Shown here piece by piece: positions 34,127-43,030 of a stretch of 64,000 nucleotides of DNA (positions are counted from its first letter, which is position 1; every line of letters starts with the position of its first letter). Made by a program: the position numbers and the translations under genes. Origin of the DNA: 66-474 sp040255405 (GTDB lineage Bacteria > Pseudomonadota > Gammaproteobacteria > Xanthomonadales > Rhodanobacteraceae). The notes under the pieces were generated by a model. The model was not told the origin of the DNA. It made no database searches and saw nothing but the letters and a program-made list of their open reading frames with translations. The DNA is taken from positions 62,001 through 126,000 of the forward strand of contig JBDZUX010000004.1 in assembly GCA_040255405.1 (NCBI GenBank). The letters are read 5' to 3'.

Positions 34127-34722
34127 TGGGATGTGCCCCTGCCCTTCAGTTCGCGCCGGGCCAAAAGACCCCAGCGCACCACGTAATCGATGCCACTGGC
34201 GATGGTGAGGATCGCGACGAGCCACACCGGAACCGCCATCGGCACTTGCCAGCCGAACGTCTGCACAGCCAGCACCAGCAACACGAAGCCGATCTGCGCC
34301 ACCGTGGTGGCCTTGGACAACCAACTTGGGTGCGCCTCGAAATTGCGCAGCACACGATGCCAGGCCAATGCGCCCGACACGATGACCGCGTCGCGCACCA
34401 CCACCAGCGCCACCAGCCAGCGCGGTGCCTCGTGCAACCAGCCGAGCGCCACCATGCATCCGACCAGCATCAACTTGTCCGCGACCGGATCGAGGATCGA
34501 ACCCAGCCGGCTTTGCCAACGAAAACGTCGGGCCAGCCAGCCGTCCACGCCGTCGGAGACGCCCGCGACGCCCGCAACCACCAATGCGAATTCGTAACGG
34601 CCCGACAAGATTGCCACGATCAACGGCACCACCAGCGCGATACGCAAGCAGGAAATCAGATTGGGCAGATGCCGCAACGGATGAAAGCCTGCATCGCCCG
34701 CCGCTGGCGATCGTCCGCTCAC
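34123..34722 (-). CDS. CDP-alcohol phosphatidyltransferase family protein (PgsA-like)
   Basis: This integral membrane enzyme of about 199 aa transfers a phosphatidyl group from CDP-diacylglycerol to an alcohol. The family motif D-G-x2-A-R-x8-G-x3-D-x3-D is intact in SDGVDGWLARRF and SRLGSILDPVADK. RHLPNLISCLRIALVVPL opens the first helix. It could be phosphatidylglycerophosphate synthase, but a cardiolipin-synthase-type role is possible. The start is uncertain: GTG 34722 is used, and TTG 34677 (giving a PgsA-like RHLPNLI start) is the alternative. Confidence 0.83.
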   Translation of the reverse strand: MSGRSPAAGDAGFHPLRHLPNLISCLRIALVVPLIVAILSGRYEFALVVAGVAGVSDGVDGWLARRFRWQSRLGSILDPVADKLMLVGCMVALGWLHEAPRWLVALVVVRDAVIVSGALAWHRVLRNFEAHPSWLSKATTVAQIGFVLLVLAVQTFGWQVPMAVPVWLVAILTIASGIDYVVRWGLLARRELKGRGTSQ

Positions 34723-34735
34723 GACGCCGGCGCGT

Positions 34736-35416
34736 TCACGGCATCCAGCGCAGTGAAGCGTCGGCGCCCGGATGCGGTTGCCGTTCCATCGCAAGGTGTC
34801 CGTTCGGCGCCGTGAGGGCGGCCAGAACGGTCGCCAAGGGCTGGTCGAAACCGATCTGCAACAACACACCATCGCGCTCCGCACCCACCGGAACCACGTC
34901 ATGCAAGGCGGTGTCGCCGCGCAGCGTGGACAGGAGACTCGCAAACGCGTGGCTGTTGTCGATGCCGTCCACCCACAGCGTGCCGCTGCCGCCCTGCGGC
35001 GCGGCCGCTGCGGCCGAGGAACCCGCCGCCGGCACCGCCCCGGCCAGCGCACCGCCAGCCGGATTGGCGGCCAAAAGGCGGCTGACCGCGCCCGAATCGA
35101 AGTCCACCTGCAATTGCAGGCCGCTGCCGGACGCCGCACGGCTGTACCGAAAATCGCGCACGTACCCCGACGCCTGCGCCAGCACATCGGGACTCGCCGC
35201 GAACCCGGGCGAAACCTGCTGCAGCACTTGGGTCAGCGCGGCGGCGATCGCGGCGTCGCGCTGGGCATCGCTGGTGCCGGCCACCGGCACGGTCGCCGAA
35301 TAGGGATTGGCGGGCGCAGTCGCCTGCGGCGCGGCGTCGGCGGGCGGCGGCGTTTGCGCGACGGCAGCCGCGGCCATGCCCAGTGCCAGCAGCAGGGACA
35401 GGGAAATTCGCAACAT
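34736..35416 (-). CDS. DUF2066 domain-containing exported protein
   Basis: The 226-aa protein has a signal peptide (MLRISLSLLLALGMAAAAVA, cleavage before QTPPP) and a Pro/Ala-rich linker. The DUF2066 part starts near ANPYSATVPVAGTSDAQRD, with AIAAALTQVLQQVSPGFAAS and GYVRDFRYSRA. Function is unknown. Proteins of this family sit next to purM and hda in many gammaproteobacteria, as here. It is the first gene of the minus-strand unit ending at hda and diverges from purM over 109 bp. Confidence 0.82.
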   Translation of the reverse strand: MLRISLSLLLALGMAAAAVAQTPPPADAAPQATAPANPYSATVPVAGTSDAQRDAAIAAALTQVLQQVSPGFAASPDVLAQASGYVRDFRYSRAASGSGLQLQVDFDSGAVSRLLAANPAGGALAGAVPAAGSSAAAAAPQGGSGTLWVDGIDNSHAFASLLSTLRGDTALHDVVPVGAERDGVLLQIGFDQPLATVLAALTAPNGHLAMERQPHPGADASLRWMP

Positions 35417-35525
35417 GGCCACGCACCTCCGACGGACTGGGTGCAAGTCTGCCCAATCATGGCGTCAACGTCTATCATTGCGCATCCGGCCATTCCGCCA
35501 GCCAACGACGCGCGCTCCGACTGCC

Positions 35526-36569
35526 GTGACTTCCGACAACGACGCCCTTTCCTACCGCGCTTCGGGCGTGGACATCGACGCTGGCAACGCGGTGGTCGAA
35601 CGCATCAAGCCGCTGGTCGGCAAAACCTTCCGCCCCGAAGTGATGGGCGGCCTCGGCGGTTTCGGGGCACTGTTCGATCTGTCGAACCGGTACCGCGAGC
35701 CGGTGCTGGTTTCGGGTACCGATGGCGTGGGCACCAAGCTGAAACTTGCGCAGCAATTGAACCGGCACGACACCATCGGCATCGACCTCGTGGGCATGTG
35801 CGTGAACGACGTGCTGGTGCAGGGCGCCGAGCCGCTGTTCTTCCTGGATTACTTCGCGACCGGCAAGCTCGACGTCGACACCGCCGTCGCGGTGGTTGGC
35901 GGCATCGCCAAGGGCTGCGAACTGGCCGGCTGCGCGCTGATCGGCGGCGAGACGGCCGAGATGCCGGACATGTATCCGCCGGGCGAATATGACCTCGCGG
36001 GTTTCAACGTCGGGGCGGTGGAAAAATCGGAAATCATCGACGGCAGCATGATCCGCGCGGGTGACGTGATTCTGGGCATTGCTTCCAGCGGACCGCATTC
36101 CAATGGCTACTCGCTGATCCGCAGGATCGTCGAACGCGCCGGCTCACCATTCGATCTCGACATCGGCGGCGTGAATCTGGCCGACGCGCTGATGGCCCCG
36201 ACCACCATCTACGTCAAACCGATCCTCGCGCTGCTGCGTATACGGCCGGGCACGATCCACGGCATGGCCCACGTCACCGGCGGCGGCCTGCAGGAAAACA
36301 TCATCCGCGTGGTGCCGGATGGGCTCGGCCTCGCAATCGATGCGTCGGCTTGGAAAATGCCGCCGGTGTTCGAGTGGCTGCAACGCCAAGGCAAGGTCGC
36401 GCGCGAGGAAATGTGGCGCACCTTCAACTGCGGGATCGGGTTCACGCTGATCCTCGCCCAGTCCGATGTCGCTGGCGTGCAAGCGGCGCTCGCGCAATCC
36501 GGCCTGCAAAGCTGCACCATCGGCGAAGTCGTCCCGGCCGCAGGCGACGTGCGCGTCCACATCGCATGA
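35526..36569 (+). CDS. purM: Phosphoribosylformylglycinamidine cyclo-ligase (AIR synthase)
   Basis: The 347-aa enzyme closes the imidazole ring in purine synthesis, using ATP. Family text includes LSYRASGVDIDAGNAVVERI, GTDGVGTKLKLAQ, GMCVNDVLVQGAEPLFFLDY, GGETAEMPDMY and HVTGGGLQENIIRV. The start is GTG 35526 (VTSDNDALSYRASGVD). No ATG exists nearby in frame, and the ribosome site is weak. It forms an operon with purN, overlapping by 4 nt. Confidence 0.96.
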   Translation: MTSDNDALSYRASGVDIDAGNAVVERIKPLVGKTFRPEVMGGLGGFGALFDLSNRYREPVLVSGTDGVGTKLKLAQQLNRHDTIGIDLVGMCVNDVLVQGAEPLFFLDYFATGKLDVDTAVAVVGGIAKGCELAGCALIGGETAEMPDMYPPGEYDLAGFNVGAVEKSEIIDGSMIRAGDVILGIASSGPHSNGYSLIRRIVERAGSPFDLDIGGVNLADALMAPTTIYVKPILALLRIRPGTIHGMAHVTGGGLQENIIRVVPDGLGLAIDASAWKMPPVFEWLQRQGKVAREEMWRTFNCGIGFTLILAQSDVAGVQAALAQSGLQSCTIGEVVPAAGDVRVHIA

Positions 36570-37228
36570 GCCTTCCCGTTGCGGTGCTTGCCTCCGGCCG
36601 CGGCAGCAACCTCGCGGCGCTGATCGACGCGCGCGAAGCCGGCAGGTTGCCGATCGACATCGTGCTGGTCGCGAGCGACAAGGCCGATGCGCCCGCGCTG
36701 CGCCGTGCGGAAGCGCACGCGATTGCCACGCTCGCACTCGATCCGAAGTCATTCGCGTCGCGCCGCGAATTCGACGAAGCCTTGTTCTCGAACGTTGCGG
36801 CCAGCGGTGCGCAACTGGTGGTGCTGGCAGGCTACATGCGCATCATCGACGCGGACGTTACCGCGCAGTGGCCGGGTCGGATCATCAACATCCATCCTTC
36901 GCTGCTGCCGAAATACCGCGGCCTGCACACCCACCGCCGGGCCCTCAAGGCCGGCGATCTCGAGCACGGCGCCAGCGTGCACTTCGTGAGCGCCGAGTTG
37001 GACGGCGGCCCGGTGATTGCCCAGGCACGCATCGCCATCCATCCCGGCGACACCGAAGACGCGCTCGCCGCGCGGCTGCTGTCGCAGGAGCATCGGCTGC
37101 TCATCGCGTGCGTCGATGCGATCGCACGCGGCACGGTGCGCGAGCATGACGGCAAGGTGCTGTTCAATGGTACGGCCCTGTCTGCACCGCTGCGGCTCGG
37201 GCCACCCGGAAATCTGGTCACCGCGTGA
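36566..37228 (+). CDS. purN: Phosphoribosylglycinamide formyltransferase
   Basis: The 220-aa enzyme transfers formyl from 10-formyl-tetrahydrofolate to GAR. ASGRGSNLAALIDA is the GAR-binding start, LVVLAGYMRII follows, and the catalytic NIHPSLLPKYRGLHTHRRAL carries the Asn-His pair. HFVSAELDGGPVIAQ includes the catalytic Asp. The ATG at 36566 overlaps the purM stop (ATGA), indicating coupled translation. Confidence 0.96.
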   Translation: MSLPVAVLASGRGSNLAALIDAREAGRLPIDIVLVASDKADAPALRRAEAHAIATLALDPKSFASRREFDEALFSNVAASGAQLVVLAGYMRIIDADVTAQWPGRIINIHPSLLPKYRGLHTHRRALKAGDLEHGASVHFVSAELDGGPVIAQARIAIHPGDTEDALAARLLSQEHRLLIACVDAIARGTVREHDGKVLFNGTALSAPLRLGPPGNLVTA

Positions 37229-37289
37229 GCGTGCGTTCAGGCGTGCCGCGTCAGGCTGCGCGGCAACTGTTATCGTCACTTTGAATGCC

Positions 37290-38000
37290 ATGCACCGCCA
37301 TCGTTTTTTTGGATCGTTTTTCGTCGTCGCGCTGATTGCGGCATTCGGGTCCGCCATCGCCGCGGCGCCGCCGCTGCCCGCGTTCACGGCGCACTACCGG
37401 GTGCTGCAAAGCGGCTCGCCGATCGGCGAGGCGACGCTCACCCTGGCCCCGAACAACAACGGCACCTGGACCTTCACCACGCAAAGCGAGGGCACCGCCG
37501 GGCTCGCGTCCCTGCTGGCCGCCGGCACCCGTGAAGTCTCGACGTTCAAGTGGGTCGGTGATGCGCCGCAAGGCATCCGCTACGACTACACGATGCAGTC
37601 GGCATTGAAACAGAAACATCGCAGCGTGCGCTTCGACTGGTCCAGCCACAGCGTCGAAGTGAACGACAACGGCACGTTCCACTTCGCAACGAAGCCGGGC
37701 GCGATCGAACGCCACACCGTGCCGCTGGCGCTCGCCGCCGGCCTGGCCGCGGGCCAGACCACATTCGCACTGCCGGTCGCGGTGCGCGACCGCATCGAAA
37801 CCCAACGCTTCTCCGCGCAAGGCAAGCAGAACGTGAGCGTGCCCGCCGGCACGTTCGACGCCACCCGCGTCCGTCGCACCGACGAAAGCGAGGGATTCGA
37901 AGCTTGGTTCGCACCCGGCAAGCTGCCGGCGCCGGTCAGGATCGACCAGCGCGGCAAGAACAGTTTTTCGCTGGAACTCGAGAGCTGGTCGGCGCGCTGA
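37290..38000 (+). CDS. DUF3108 domain-containing exported protein
   Basis: The 236-aa protein has a signal peptide (FFVVALIAAFGSAIAAAPPL). The DUF3108 core starts at PAFTAHYRVLQSGSPIGEAT and includes GTWTFTTQSEGTAGLASLLA, EVSTFKWVGDAPQGIRYDY and WFAPGKLPAPVRIDQRG. A periplasmic beta-structured protein of unknown function is predicted. It follows purN by 61 bp on the same strand, a conserved order in related genomes. Confidence 0.85.
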   Translation: MHRHRFFGSFFVVALIAAFGSAIAAAPPLPAFTAHYRVLQSGSPIGEATLTLAPNNNGTWTFTTQSEGTAGLASLLAAGTREVSTFKWVGDAPQGIRYDYTMQSALKQKHRSVRFDWSSHSVEVNDNGTFHFATKPGAIERHTVPLALAAGLAAGQTTFALPVAVRDRIETQRFSAQGKQNVSVPAGTFDATRVRRTDESEGFEAWFAPGKLPAPVRIDQRGKNSFSLELESWSAR

Positions 38001-38468
38001 CCCACCCTTGCCGGAGCGCGCCGTGCGCGCGACGTAGTCACCGGAATGTTCGAGAGTTCGGGTCGCGGCCATGGGCCGCTCCTGCAGGCGCTTCGCTCCG
38101 CAGCGAGATCGACCAATCGGCTCGCGCCGCCAAGCTCACGGGATGTGCGCCGAACGGGGCCCGTCGAACACGGCGAGCGGTCGACGGAAAAGTCCGAAGG
38201 ATGGCGCACGGGATGTGCGCCTTCTCTTTGGCGACTTGCTCTTGGCCAAGCAAGAGAAAGTCGCCCGCGCCCCGGACCAAATCGGCAGGATTGCCGATTT
38301 GAACGCCGCAGGCGGCCCAAGGGGCGAGCGCCATGGATGGCGCGAGTCAGGGGCGCGGAAAAAGACAGGGACGTCGAACCAACTTGCAGCGCCCTCGCAA
38401 GAATCCCCCATCCGCCCTGCGAACACCTTCCCCGCAAGTGGGGGGAAGGAACATTCGGCATGCATGCG
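38001..38468. other. 468-bp intergenic region rich in repeats
   Basis: This convergent gap between the DUF3108 gene and murA contains a GTCGCGGCC-ATG-GGCCGC palindrome (about 38062-38085) and two copies of CACGGGATGTGCGCC (about 38137 and 38207). A 36-nt hairpin (38230-38265) and a short inverted GGCAGGATTGCCG follow. No conserved reading frame was found on either strand. Confidence 0.6.
38230..38265. repeat. Long hairpin, possible bidirectional terminator
   Basis: GGCGACTTGCTCTTG and CAAGAGAAAGTCGCC pair almost fully around GCCAAG. Its place between converging genes fits transcription termination, but no T-run follows. Text of the same kind recurs widely in xanthomonad genomes, which favours a dispersed repeat. 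Confidence 0.5.
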
Positions 38469-39728
38469 TCAGGTCGTCAAACGCCGGATGTGCGCGCCCA
38501 GCCCGCCGAGCTTCTCCTCGATATTCTCGTAGCCGCGGTCGATGTGGTAAATGCGATCGACCGTCGTGTCGCCTTCGGCGACCAGGCCGGCCAGCACCAG
38601 CGACGCGGACGCGCGCAGGTCCGTCGCCATCAGTTGCGCGCCCGACATTTGCGGCACGCCGCGCACGATCGCGGTGTTGCCTTCGACCCTGATGTCGGCG
38701 CCGAGTCGGTGCAGCTCCTGCACGTGCATGAAGCGGTTTTCGAATACGGTTTCGGTGATGATGCCGGTGCCCTCGGCCACGCAGTTGAGCGCCGTGAATT
38801 GCGCCTGCATGTCGGTCGGGAAGGCGGGATACGGTGCGGTGGTGACGTCGACCGCGCGCGGTCGGTGGCCGCGCATGTCCAGCTCGATCGCGTCTTCCTC
38901 GCAGTTGATGTGCGCACCGGCGTCTTCCAGTTTCGACAGCACCGATTTCAGGATGTCGGGACGCGTGCGCTTGGCCCGCACCCTGCCGCCGGTGATCGCG
39001 CCGGCCACGAGGAACGTGCCGGTTTCGATGCGGTCGGGCAGCACGTCGTAACGCGCACCGTGCAGGCGCTCGACGCCGTCGATCACCAGCGTGGTGGTGC
39101 CAATGCCGCCGATCTTCGCGCCCATCGCGTTGAGGCAATACGCGAGGTCGCACACTTCGGGTTCCTCGGCGGCATTTTCGATCACCGTGGTGCCCTGTGC
39201 CAGCGCCGCGGCCATCATGATGTTCTCGGTGCCGGTGACGGTGACCATGTCCATCGCCACGCGCGCGCCCTTCAGGCGTTTCGCGCGTGCCTTGATGTAG
39301 CCGTTCTCGACCGTGATGTCGGCGCCGAGCGCCCGCAGGCCCTTGATGTGCTGGTCGACCGGACGCGACCCGATCGCGCAGCCGCCCGGCAGCGAGACGT
39401 CGGCCTGGCCATATTTCGCGATCAGCGGGCCCAGCACCACGATCGCCGCGCGCATGGTCTTGACCAGTTCGTAGGGCGCGGAAAAGCGATCGGTTGAACG
39501 CGGATCGATGCGGATGCGCATGTGCTCGTCCACCGCCAGTTCGGCGCCCATCTGGCCGAGCAGTTCCATGGTGGTGGTGACGTCGTGCAGGTGCGGCACG
39601 TTGCCGATCGTCACGGGCTCGTCGGCCAGGAGGCACGCGGCGAGGATCGGCAGCACCGCGTTCTTGGCGCCGGAAATCCATACGTCGCCGTTGAGTGGCT
39701 TGCCGCCGGAAATCATGATGCGCGCCAT
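38469..39728 (-). CDS. murA: UDP-N-acetylglucosamine 1-carboxyvinyltransferase
   Basis: The 419-aa enzyme makes the first committed peptidoglycan precursor, adding enolpyruvate to UDP-GlcNAc. GAKNAVLPILAA contains Lys22. The catalytic Cys, the fosfomycin target, is Cys117 in PGGCAIGSRPVDQHIKGL. TDMQAQF and the C-terminal RGYENIEEKLGGLGA are standard. The start at 39728 shares bases with the ibaG stop (TGATG). An upstream extension to 40046 is an overlap artefact. Confidence 0.97.
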   Translation of the reverse strand: MARIMISGGKPLNGDVWISGAKNAVLPILAACLLADEPVTIGNVPHLHDVTTTMELLGQMGAELAVDEHMRIRIDPRSTDRFSAPYELVKTMRAAIVVLGPLIAKYGQADVSLPGGCAIGSRPVDQHIKGLRALGADITVENGYIKARAKRLKGARVAMDMVTVTGTENIMMAAALAQGTTVIENAAEEPEVCDLAYCLNAMGAKIGGIGTTTLVIDGVERLHGARYDVLPDRIETGTFLVAGAITGGRVRAKRTRPDILKSVLSKLEDAGAHINCEEDAIELDMRGHRPRAVDVTTAPYPAFPTDMQAQFTALNCVAEGTGIITETVFENRFMHVQELHRLGADIRVEGNTAIVRGVPQMSGAQLMATDLRASASLVLAGLVAEGDTTVDRIYHIDRGYENIEEKLGGLGAHIRRLTT

Positions 39729-39964
39729 CAATTCGCCCCGGCTTCCTGCGGCGTCAAAGTGCGCAGCGAGAGGGCGTGGATGTCCCCGCCCATGCGCCCG
39801 CCCAGCACCGCGTACACCATGCGATGGCGCGCGAGCGTGGGCTTGCCGGCGAACGCTTCGGCCACGATCTGCGCCTGGAAATGCACGTCGTCGGGACTGG
39901 CGACCTGCACCTGGGCACCGGGAAACGCCGCTTCCAGCAAGGCTTTCAATTCGTTGGATTGCAT
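39728..39964 (-). CDS. ibaG: BolA family protein IbaG/YrbA
   Basis: This 78-aa protein has a class II KH-like BolA fold. ELKALLEAAFPGAQVQVASP opens, then HFQAQIVAEAFAGKPTLARH contains the conserved His, and RMVYAVLGGRMGGDIHALSL is the signature. BolA proteins with monothiol glutaredoxin carry [2Fe-2S] clusters. IbaG is typically encoded before murA, as here, with TGATG coupling. The start 39964 (MQSNELKALL) is chosen over upstream options that lack homology. Confidence 0.92.
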   Translation of the reverse strand: MQSNELKALLEAAFPGAQVQVASPDDVHFQAQIVAEAFAGKPTLARHRMVYAVLGGRMGGDIHALSLRTLTPQEAGAN

Positions 39965-40099
39965 GAACCGTACTCGAACGCAGGGCCGGCCCGCCGCCAT
40001 GCGTCCGTTGCCGGGCGCGTGGAAGGCGTGCCTGTCGCCTGTACAATGCGAAACGGGGATGTTACTGGAAATCGCGTTTCGGCTCAGGAGCACATCCGC

Positions 40100-41116
40100 A
40101 TGAACGCGCGCACCATTGGAGCTTCACCCAAACCTTTCCACGATGACGAGCGCGCCGCGCTGGTCGAGAGTGCGCGCAAGGTCATCCGCATCGAGACAGG
40201 GGCCATCGCGGACATCGAGTCGCGCATCGACGGGGATTTCAGCAAGGCCTGCCGGCTGATCCTGGCCAGTGCCGGTCGCGTGGTGGTGTCCGGGATGGGC
40301 AAGTCCGGCCACATCGCGCGCAAGATCGCGGCCACGCTGGCCTCCACCGGCACGCCTTCGTTCTTCGTGCACCCCGGCGAAGCCAGCCACGGCGACATCG
40401 GCATGATCACGCGGCACGACGTGGTGCTGCTGCTTTCCAACTCGGGCGAAACGGAAGAAGTCCTGACCATCGTGCCGTTCCTGAAACGGCAAGGCAACGC
40501 GCTGATCGCGATGACCGGCAATCCGCGTTCCTCGCTGGCGCGCGATGCCGACGCACACCTCGATGCCAGCGTCAGCAACGAAGCCTGTCCGCTCGGGCTC
40601 GCGCCCACCGCCAGCACCACAGCCGCGCTGGTGCTGGGCGATGCACTGGCGATCGCGCTGCTGGAAGCACGCGGGTTCACCGCCGACGATTTCGCTCGAT
40701 CACACCCCGCCGGCGCCCTGGGCCGCCGCCTGCTCAAGATCGCCGACGTGATGCACACCGGCGATGCAATTCCGATGGTGCACACCGATGCGACCCTCAC
40801 GCAGGCCCTGATGGAAATGTCGCGCAAGGGCCTCGGCATGACCGCGATCGTCGAAGACGACGCGCATCTCGTGGGCGTATTCACCGACGGCGACTTGCGC
40901 CGCATGCTGGACGACCATGGCGTCGACCTCCGCACCACCTCGGTCAGCGAAGCCATGAGCCACAACCCCAAGGTGATCGGCCCGGACAAGCTTGCCGCCG
41001 AAGCCGCGCAGTTGATGGAAACCTTCAAGATCCACGCGTTGCTGGTCGTCGACGAAACGCGGCGCGTGGTGGGGGCGTTGAACATCCACGACCTGCTGCG
41101 TGCACGGGTGGTTTGA
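40100..41116 (+). CDS. kdsD: D-arabinose 5-phosphate isomerase (KpsF/GutQ family)
   Basis: The 338-aa enzyme makes arabinose 5-phosphate for Kdo. The SIS domain shows VVVSGMGKSGHIARKIAATL, PSFFVHPGEASHGDIGMI and LLLSNSGETEEVL. ACPLGLAPTASTTAALVLGD is the family hallmark, and HPAGALGRRLL precedes two CBS domains (MHTGDAIPMV..., MSHNPKVIG...). AGGAG at 40086-40090 supports ATG 40100. It diverges from ibaG over 135 bp. Confidence 0.95.
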   Translation: MNARTIGASPKPFHDDERAALVESARKVIRIETGAIADIESRIDGDFSKACRLILASAGRVVVSGMGKSGHIARKIAATLASTGTPSFFVHPGEASHGDIGMITRHDVVLLLSNSGETEEVLTIVPFLKRQGNALIAMTGNPRSSLARDADAHLDASVSNEACPLGLAPTASTTAALVLGDALAIALLEARGFTADDFARSHPAGALGRRLLKIADVMHTGDAIPMVHTDATLTQALMEMSRKGLGMTAIVEDDAHLVGVFTDGDLRRMLDDHGVDLRTTSVSEAMSHNPKVIGPDKLAAEAAQLMETFKIHALLVVDETRRVVGALNIHDLLRARVV

Positions 41117-41329
41117 GCGTCGGATCCGGGATTCGGGACGCCTTGCACCTTTTGGTCATTCCGGGGCCGTTTCCGGCTTCATCGGAAACGGAACCCGGAA
41201 TCGGTTCTTCGATCGACCGGACAGCTCACAAACCGGATCCGGATTGCGGCTGCGGGGCGTGCGGCATGACGAGCGTTGTTATGCTTCGCGCTTCACTCAA
41301 GTCTCATCCTTTCCAACGTAACCCATTCG
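41117..41329. repeat. kdsD-kdsC gap with dispersed TCATTCCGG-type repeat
   Basis: The 213 bp include GGTCATTCCGGGGCCG followed by GTTTCCGGCTTCATCGGAAAC, an inverted repeat. The left part carries GGATCCGGGATTCGGGA. The same motif is seen at about 48823. It interrupts an otherwise compact operon. Confidence 0.5.
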
Positions 41330-41845
41330 ATGGCCAGCCCCGCCGACATCCCCGCCGACATCCGCGTCCGCGCCGCGAAGATCAAGCTGGTCGCGTTCGA
41401 CGTCGACGGCACGCTCACCGACGGGCGCCTGTGGTTCACCGAGGACGGCCGCGAGATCAAGGCCTTCCACGTGCACGACGGGCTCGGGATCAAGCGGCTG
41501 CGCGCGCACGGCATCGACGTGGCGCTGATCAGTTCGCGGGTCAGCCACGCGGTGGAATTGCGCGCCGAACAACTCGGCATCGATCATGTCTATCAAGGCA
41601 AGTCCGACAAACTGGATTGCCTCCAGGACATGCTGCAAGCATCCGGATTGGGCAACGACCAGGCCTGCTACGTTGGCGACGACGCGCCCGATCTCGCGCC
41701 GATGTCGATCTGCGGATTGGCGATCGCGGTGGCCGACGCACAACCCGAAGTGCTGCGCGCCGCGCATTGGCGCACGCGTGCGCACGGCGGTCGCGGCGCC
41801 GCGCGCGAAGTGTGCGACCTGATCCTGGCGGCGCAAGCCGGATGA
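41330..41845 (+). CDS. kdsC: 3-deoxy-D-manno-octulosonate 8-phosphate phosphatase
   Basis: The 171-aa HAD phosphatase of the capless C0 type dephosphorylates Kdo-8-P. FDVDGTLTDGRLWF contains Asp24 and Asp26, HVHDGLGIKRLRAHGIDVAL follows, then ISSR, and YVGDDAPDLAPM contributes the metal ligands. It forms a tetramer in homologs. The ATG at 41330 is chosen. The next gene overlaps by 4 nt. Confidence 0.95.
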   Translation: MASPADIPADIRVRAAKIKLVAFDVDGTLTDGRLWFTEDGREIKAFHVHDGLGIKRLRAHGIDVALISSRVSHAVELRAEQLGIDHVYQGKSDKLDCLQDMLQASGLGNDQACYVGDDAPDLAPMSICGLAIAVADAQPEVLRAAHWRTRAHGGRGAAREVCDLILAAQAG

Positions 41846-42420
41846 GGGATCGTCCCACCGTTTTCTGGCTGATGGTGCTGGTGGTCGCGGCCGCGATCAC
41901 CCAATTGCTGGTGTGGTGGCTGAAGCCGCCGCCCAAGCCGGTTGCGATCGTCGGGCCGCCGCGCTCCAGTTACCAGCTCGAACATTTCACGTTGCACGCG
42001 TTCGGGCAGGACGGCAAGCTGGCTTTCACGATGACCGCGCCACACCTCGCGCGTCGCGAAGGCAACGATTCGCTGTACGTCAATGCACCGCAATACTACT
42101 TCGTCGCAAGTGACGGTTCCGACTGGAACGGCACCTCGCAATACGCATGGATCAGTGCCGACAACAGCCTGGTCAAGCTGATCGGCGACATCGAAATGCG
42201 CAGGCCGCCCACCGCCACGATCTCCGCGGCCGAAATCCACACCGCCGACGCCACCGTGTGGACCCAGGACAAGCGCCTGGCCACCGCCGCGCCCAGCGTA
42301 ATTCAGGAGCCGGGCTCTATACTGCGCGGCGTCGGCATGAAGGCCAACTTCGACACTCGCTCACTGGAGCTGCTCTCCGATGTCAACGCCACGCTCGCGC
42401 CGCATTCGCGTACGCATTGA
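41842..42420 (+). CDS. lptC: LPS export ABC transporter periplasmic protein LptC
   Basis: This 192-aa bitopic protein has one N-terminal transmembrane helix (VFWLMVLVVAAAITQLLVWW) and a periplasmic beta-jellyroll that receives LPS from LptB2FG. Family text is YQLEHFTLHAFGQDGKLAFT and LVKLIGDIEM. Position between kdsC and lptA confirms the call. It overlaps kdsC by 4 nt and lptA by 41 nt. Confidence 0.9.
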   Translation: MRDRPTVFWLMVLVVAAAITQLLVWWLKPPPKPVAIVGPPRSSYQLEHFTLHAFGQDGKLAFTMTAPHLARREGNDSLYVNAPQYYFVASDGSDWNGTSQYAWISADNSLVKLIGDIEMRRPPTATISAAEIHTADATVWTQDKRLATAAPSVIQEPGSILRGVGMKANFDTRSLELLSDVNATLAPHSRTH

Positions 42421-43027
42421 TCTGTCGGTTCTGCTCATCGCCGCGCTGGTCGCGTGCGGCGTCGCGCAGGCGAAACAGACGGACAAGAACCAGCCGATCC
42501 ACATCAACGCCAATGCCTTTGCAGGCAGCCAGGACAGCGGCAAGATCACCTTCACCGGCAGCGTGCAGATGGACCAGGGCACGTTCCGCGCGGACGGCGC
42601 GCAGGCCTCCGGCTACACCGACCCCAACGACACCAGCCAATGGCAACGCGTGGTGTTGACCGGTAGCCCGGCGCATTTCCGGCAGACCCAGGACAACGGC
42701 ACGCTGGTACACGGGCAGGCCGCGACCATCGACTACAAGGTGTCCGAAAATACCGTGATCCTGACCGGCGAAGCCAGCGTGGTGCAGCAGGGCCGCGGGG
42801 AATTCCACGGTGACCGGTTGGTCTACAACACCGACAGCGGTGAAATCCGGGGCACGCCAGCCGCGGGCGGCCGTGTCCATATCACCCTGCAGCCGCGGAG
42901 CAAGCCTGCCCCCGCCGGCGCCCAACCCGCGCCGGCAAGCACAGCCGCCCCGGCCGGCTCCATCCCACCCGCCGCCAGCACCAGCGCAGCGCCGACCCCC
43001 GCATCGACCGCTGCCGGAACGCACTGA
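42380..43027 (+). CDS. lptA: LPS transport periplasmic protein LptA with Ala/Pro tail
   Basis: The 215-aa exported protein has signal segment LSVLLIAALVACGVAQA, then the OstA core (NQPIHINANAFAGSQDSGKI, FTGSVQMDQGTFRADGAQA, TVILTGEASVVQQGRGEFHG). It would bridge inner- and outer-membrane Lpt complexes. The final 45 residues are Ala/Pro/Ser low-complexity and are not part of the fold. The start lies inside lptC in another frame (41-nt overlap). Confidence 0.92.
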   Translation: MSTPRSRRIRVRIDLSVLLIAALVACGVAQAKQTDKNQPIHINANAFAGSQDSGKITFTGSVQMDQGTFRADGAQASGYTDPNDTSQWQRVVLTGSPAHFRQTQDNGTLVHGQAATIDYKVSENTVILTGEASVVQQGRGEFHGDRLVYNTDSGEIRGTPAAGGRVHITLQPRSKPAPAGAQPAPASTAAPAGSIPPAASTSAAPTPASTAAGTH

Positions 43028-43030
43028 CCC

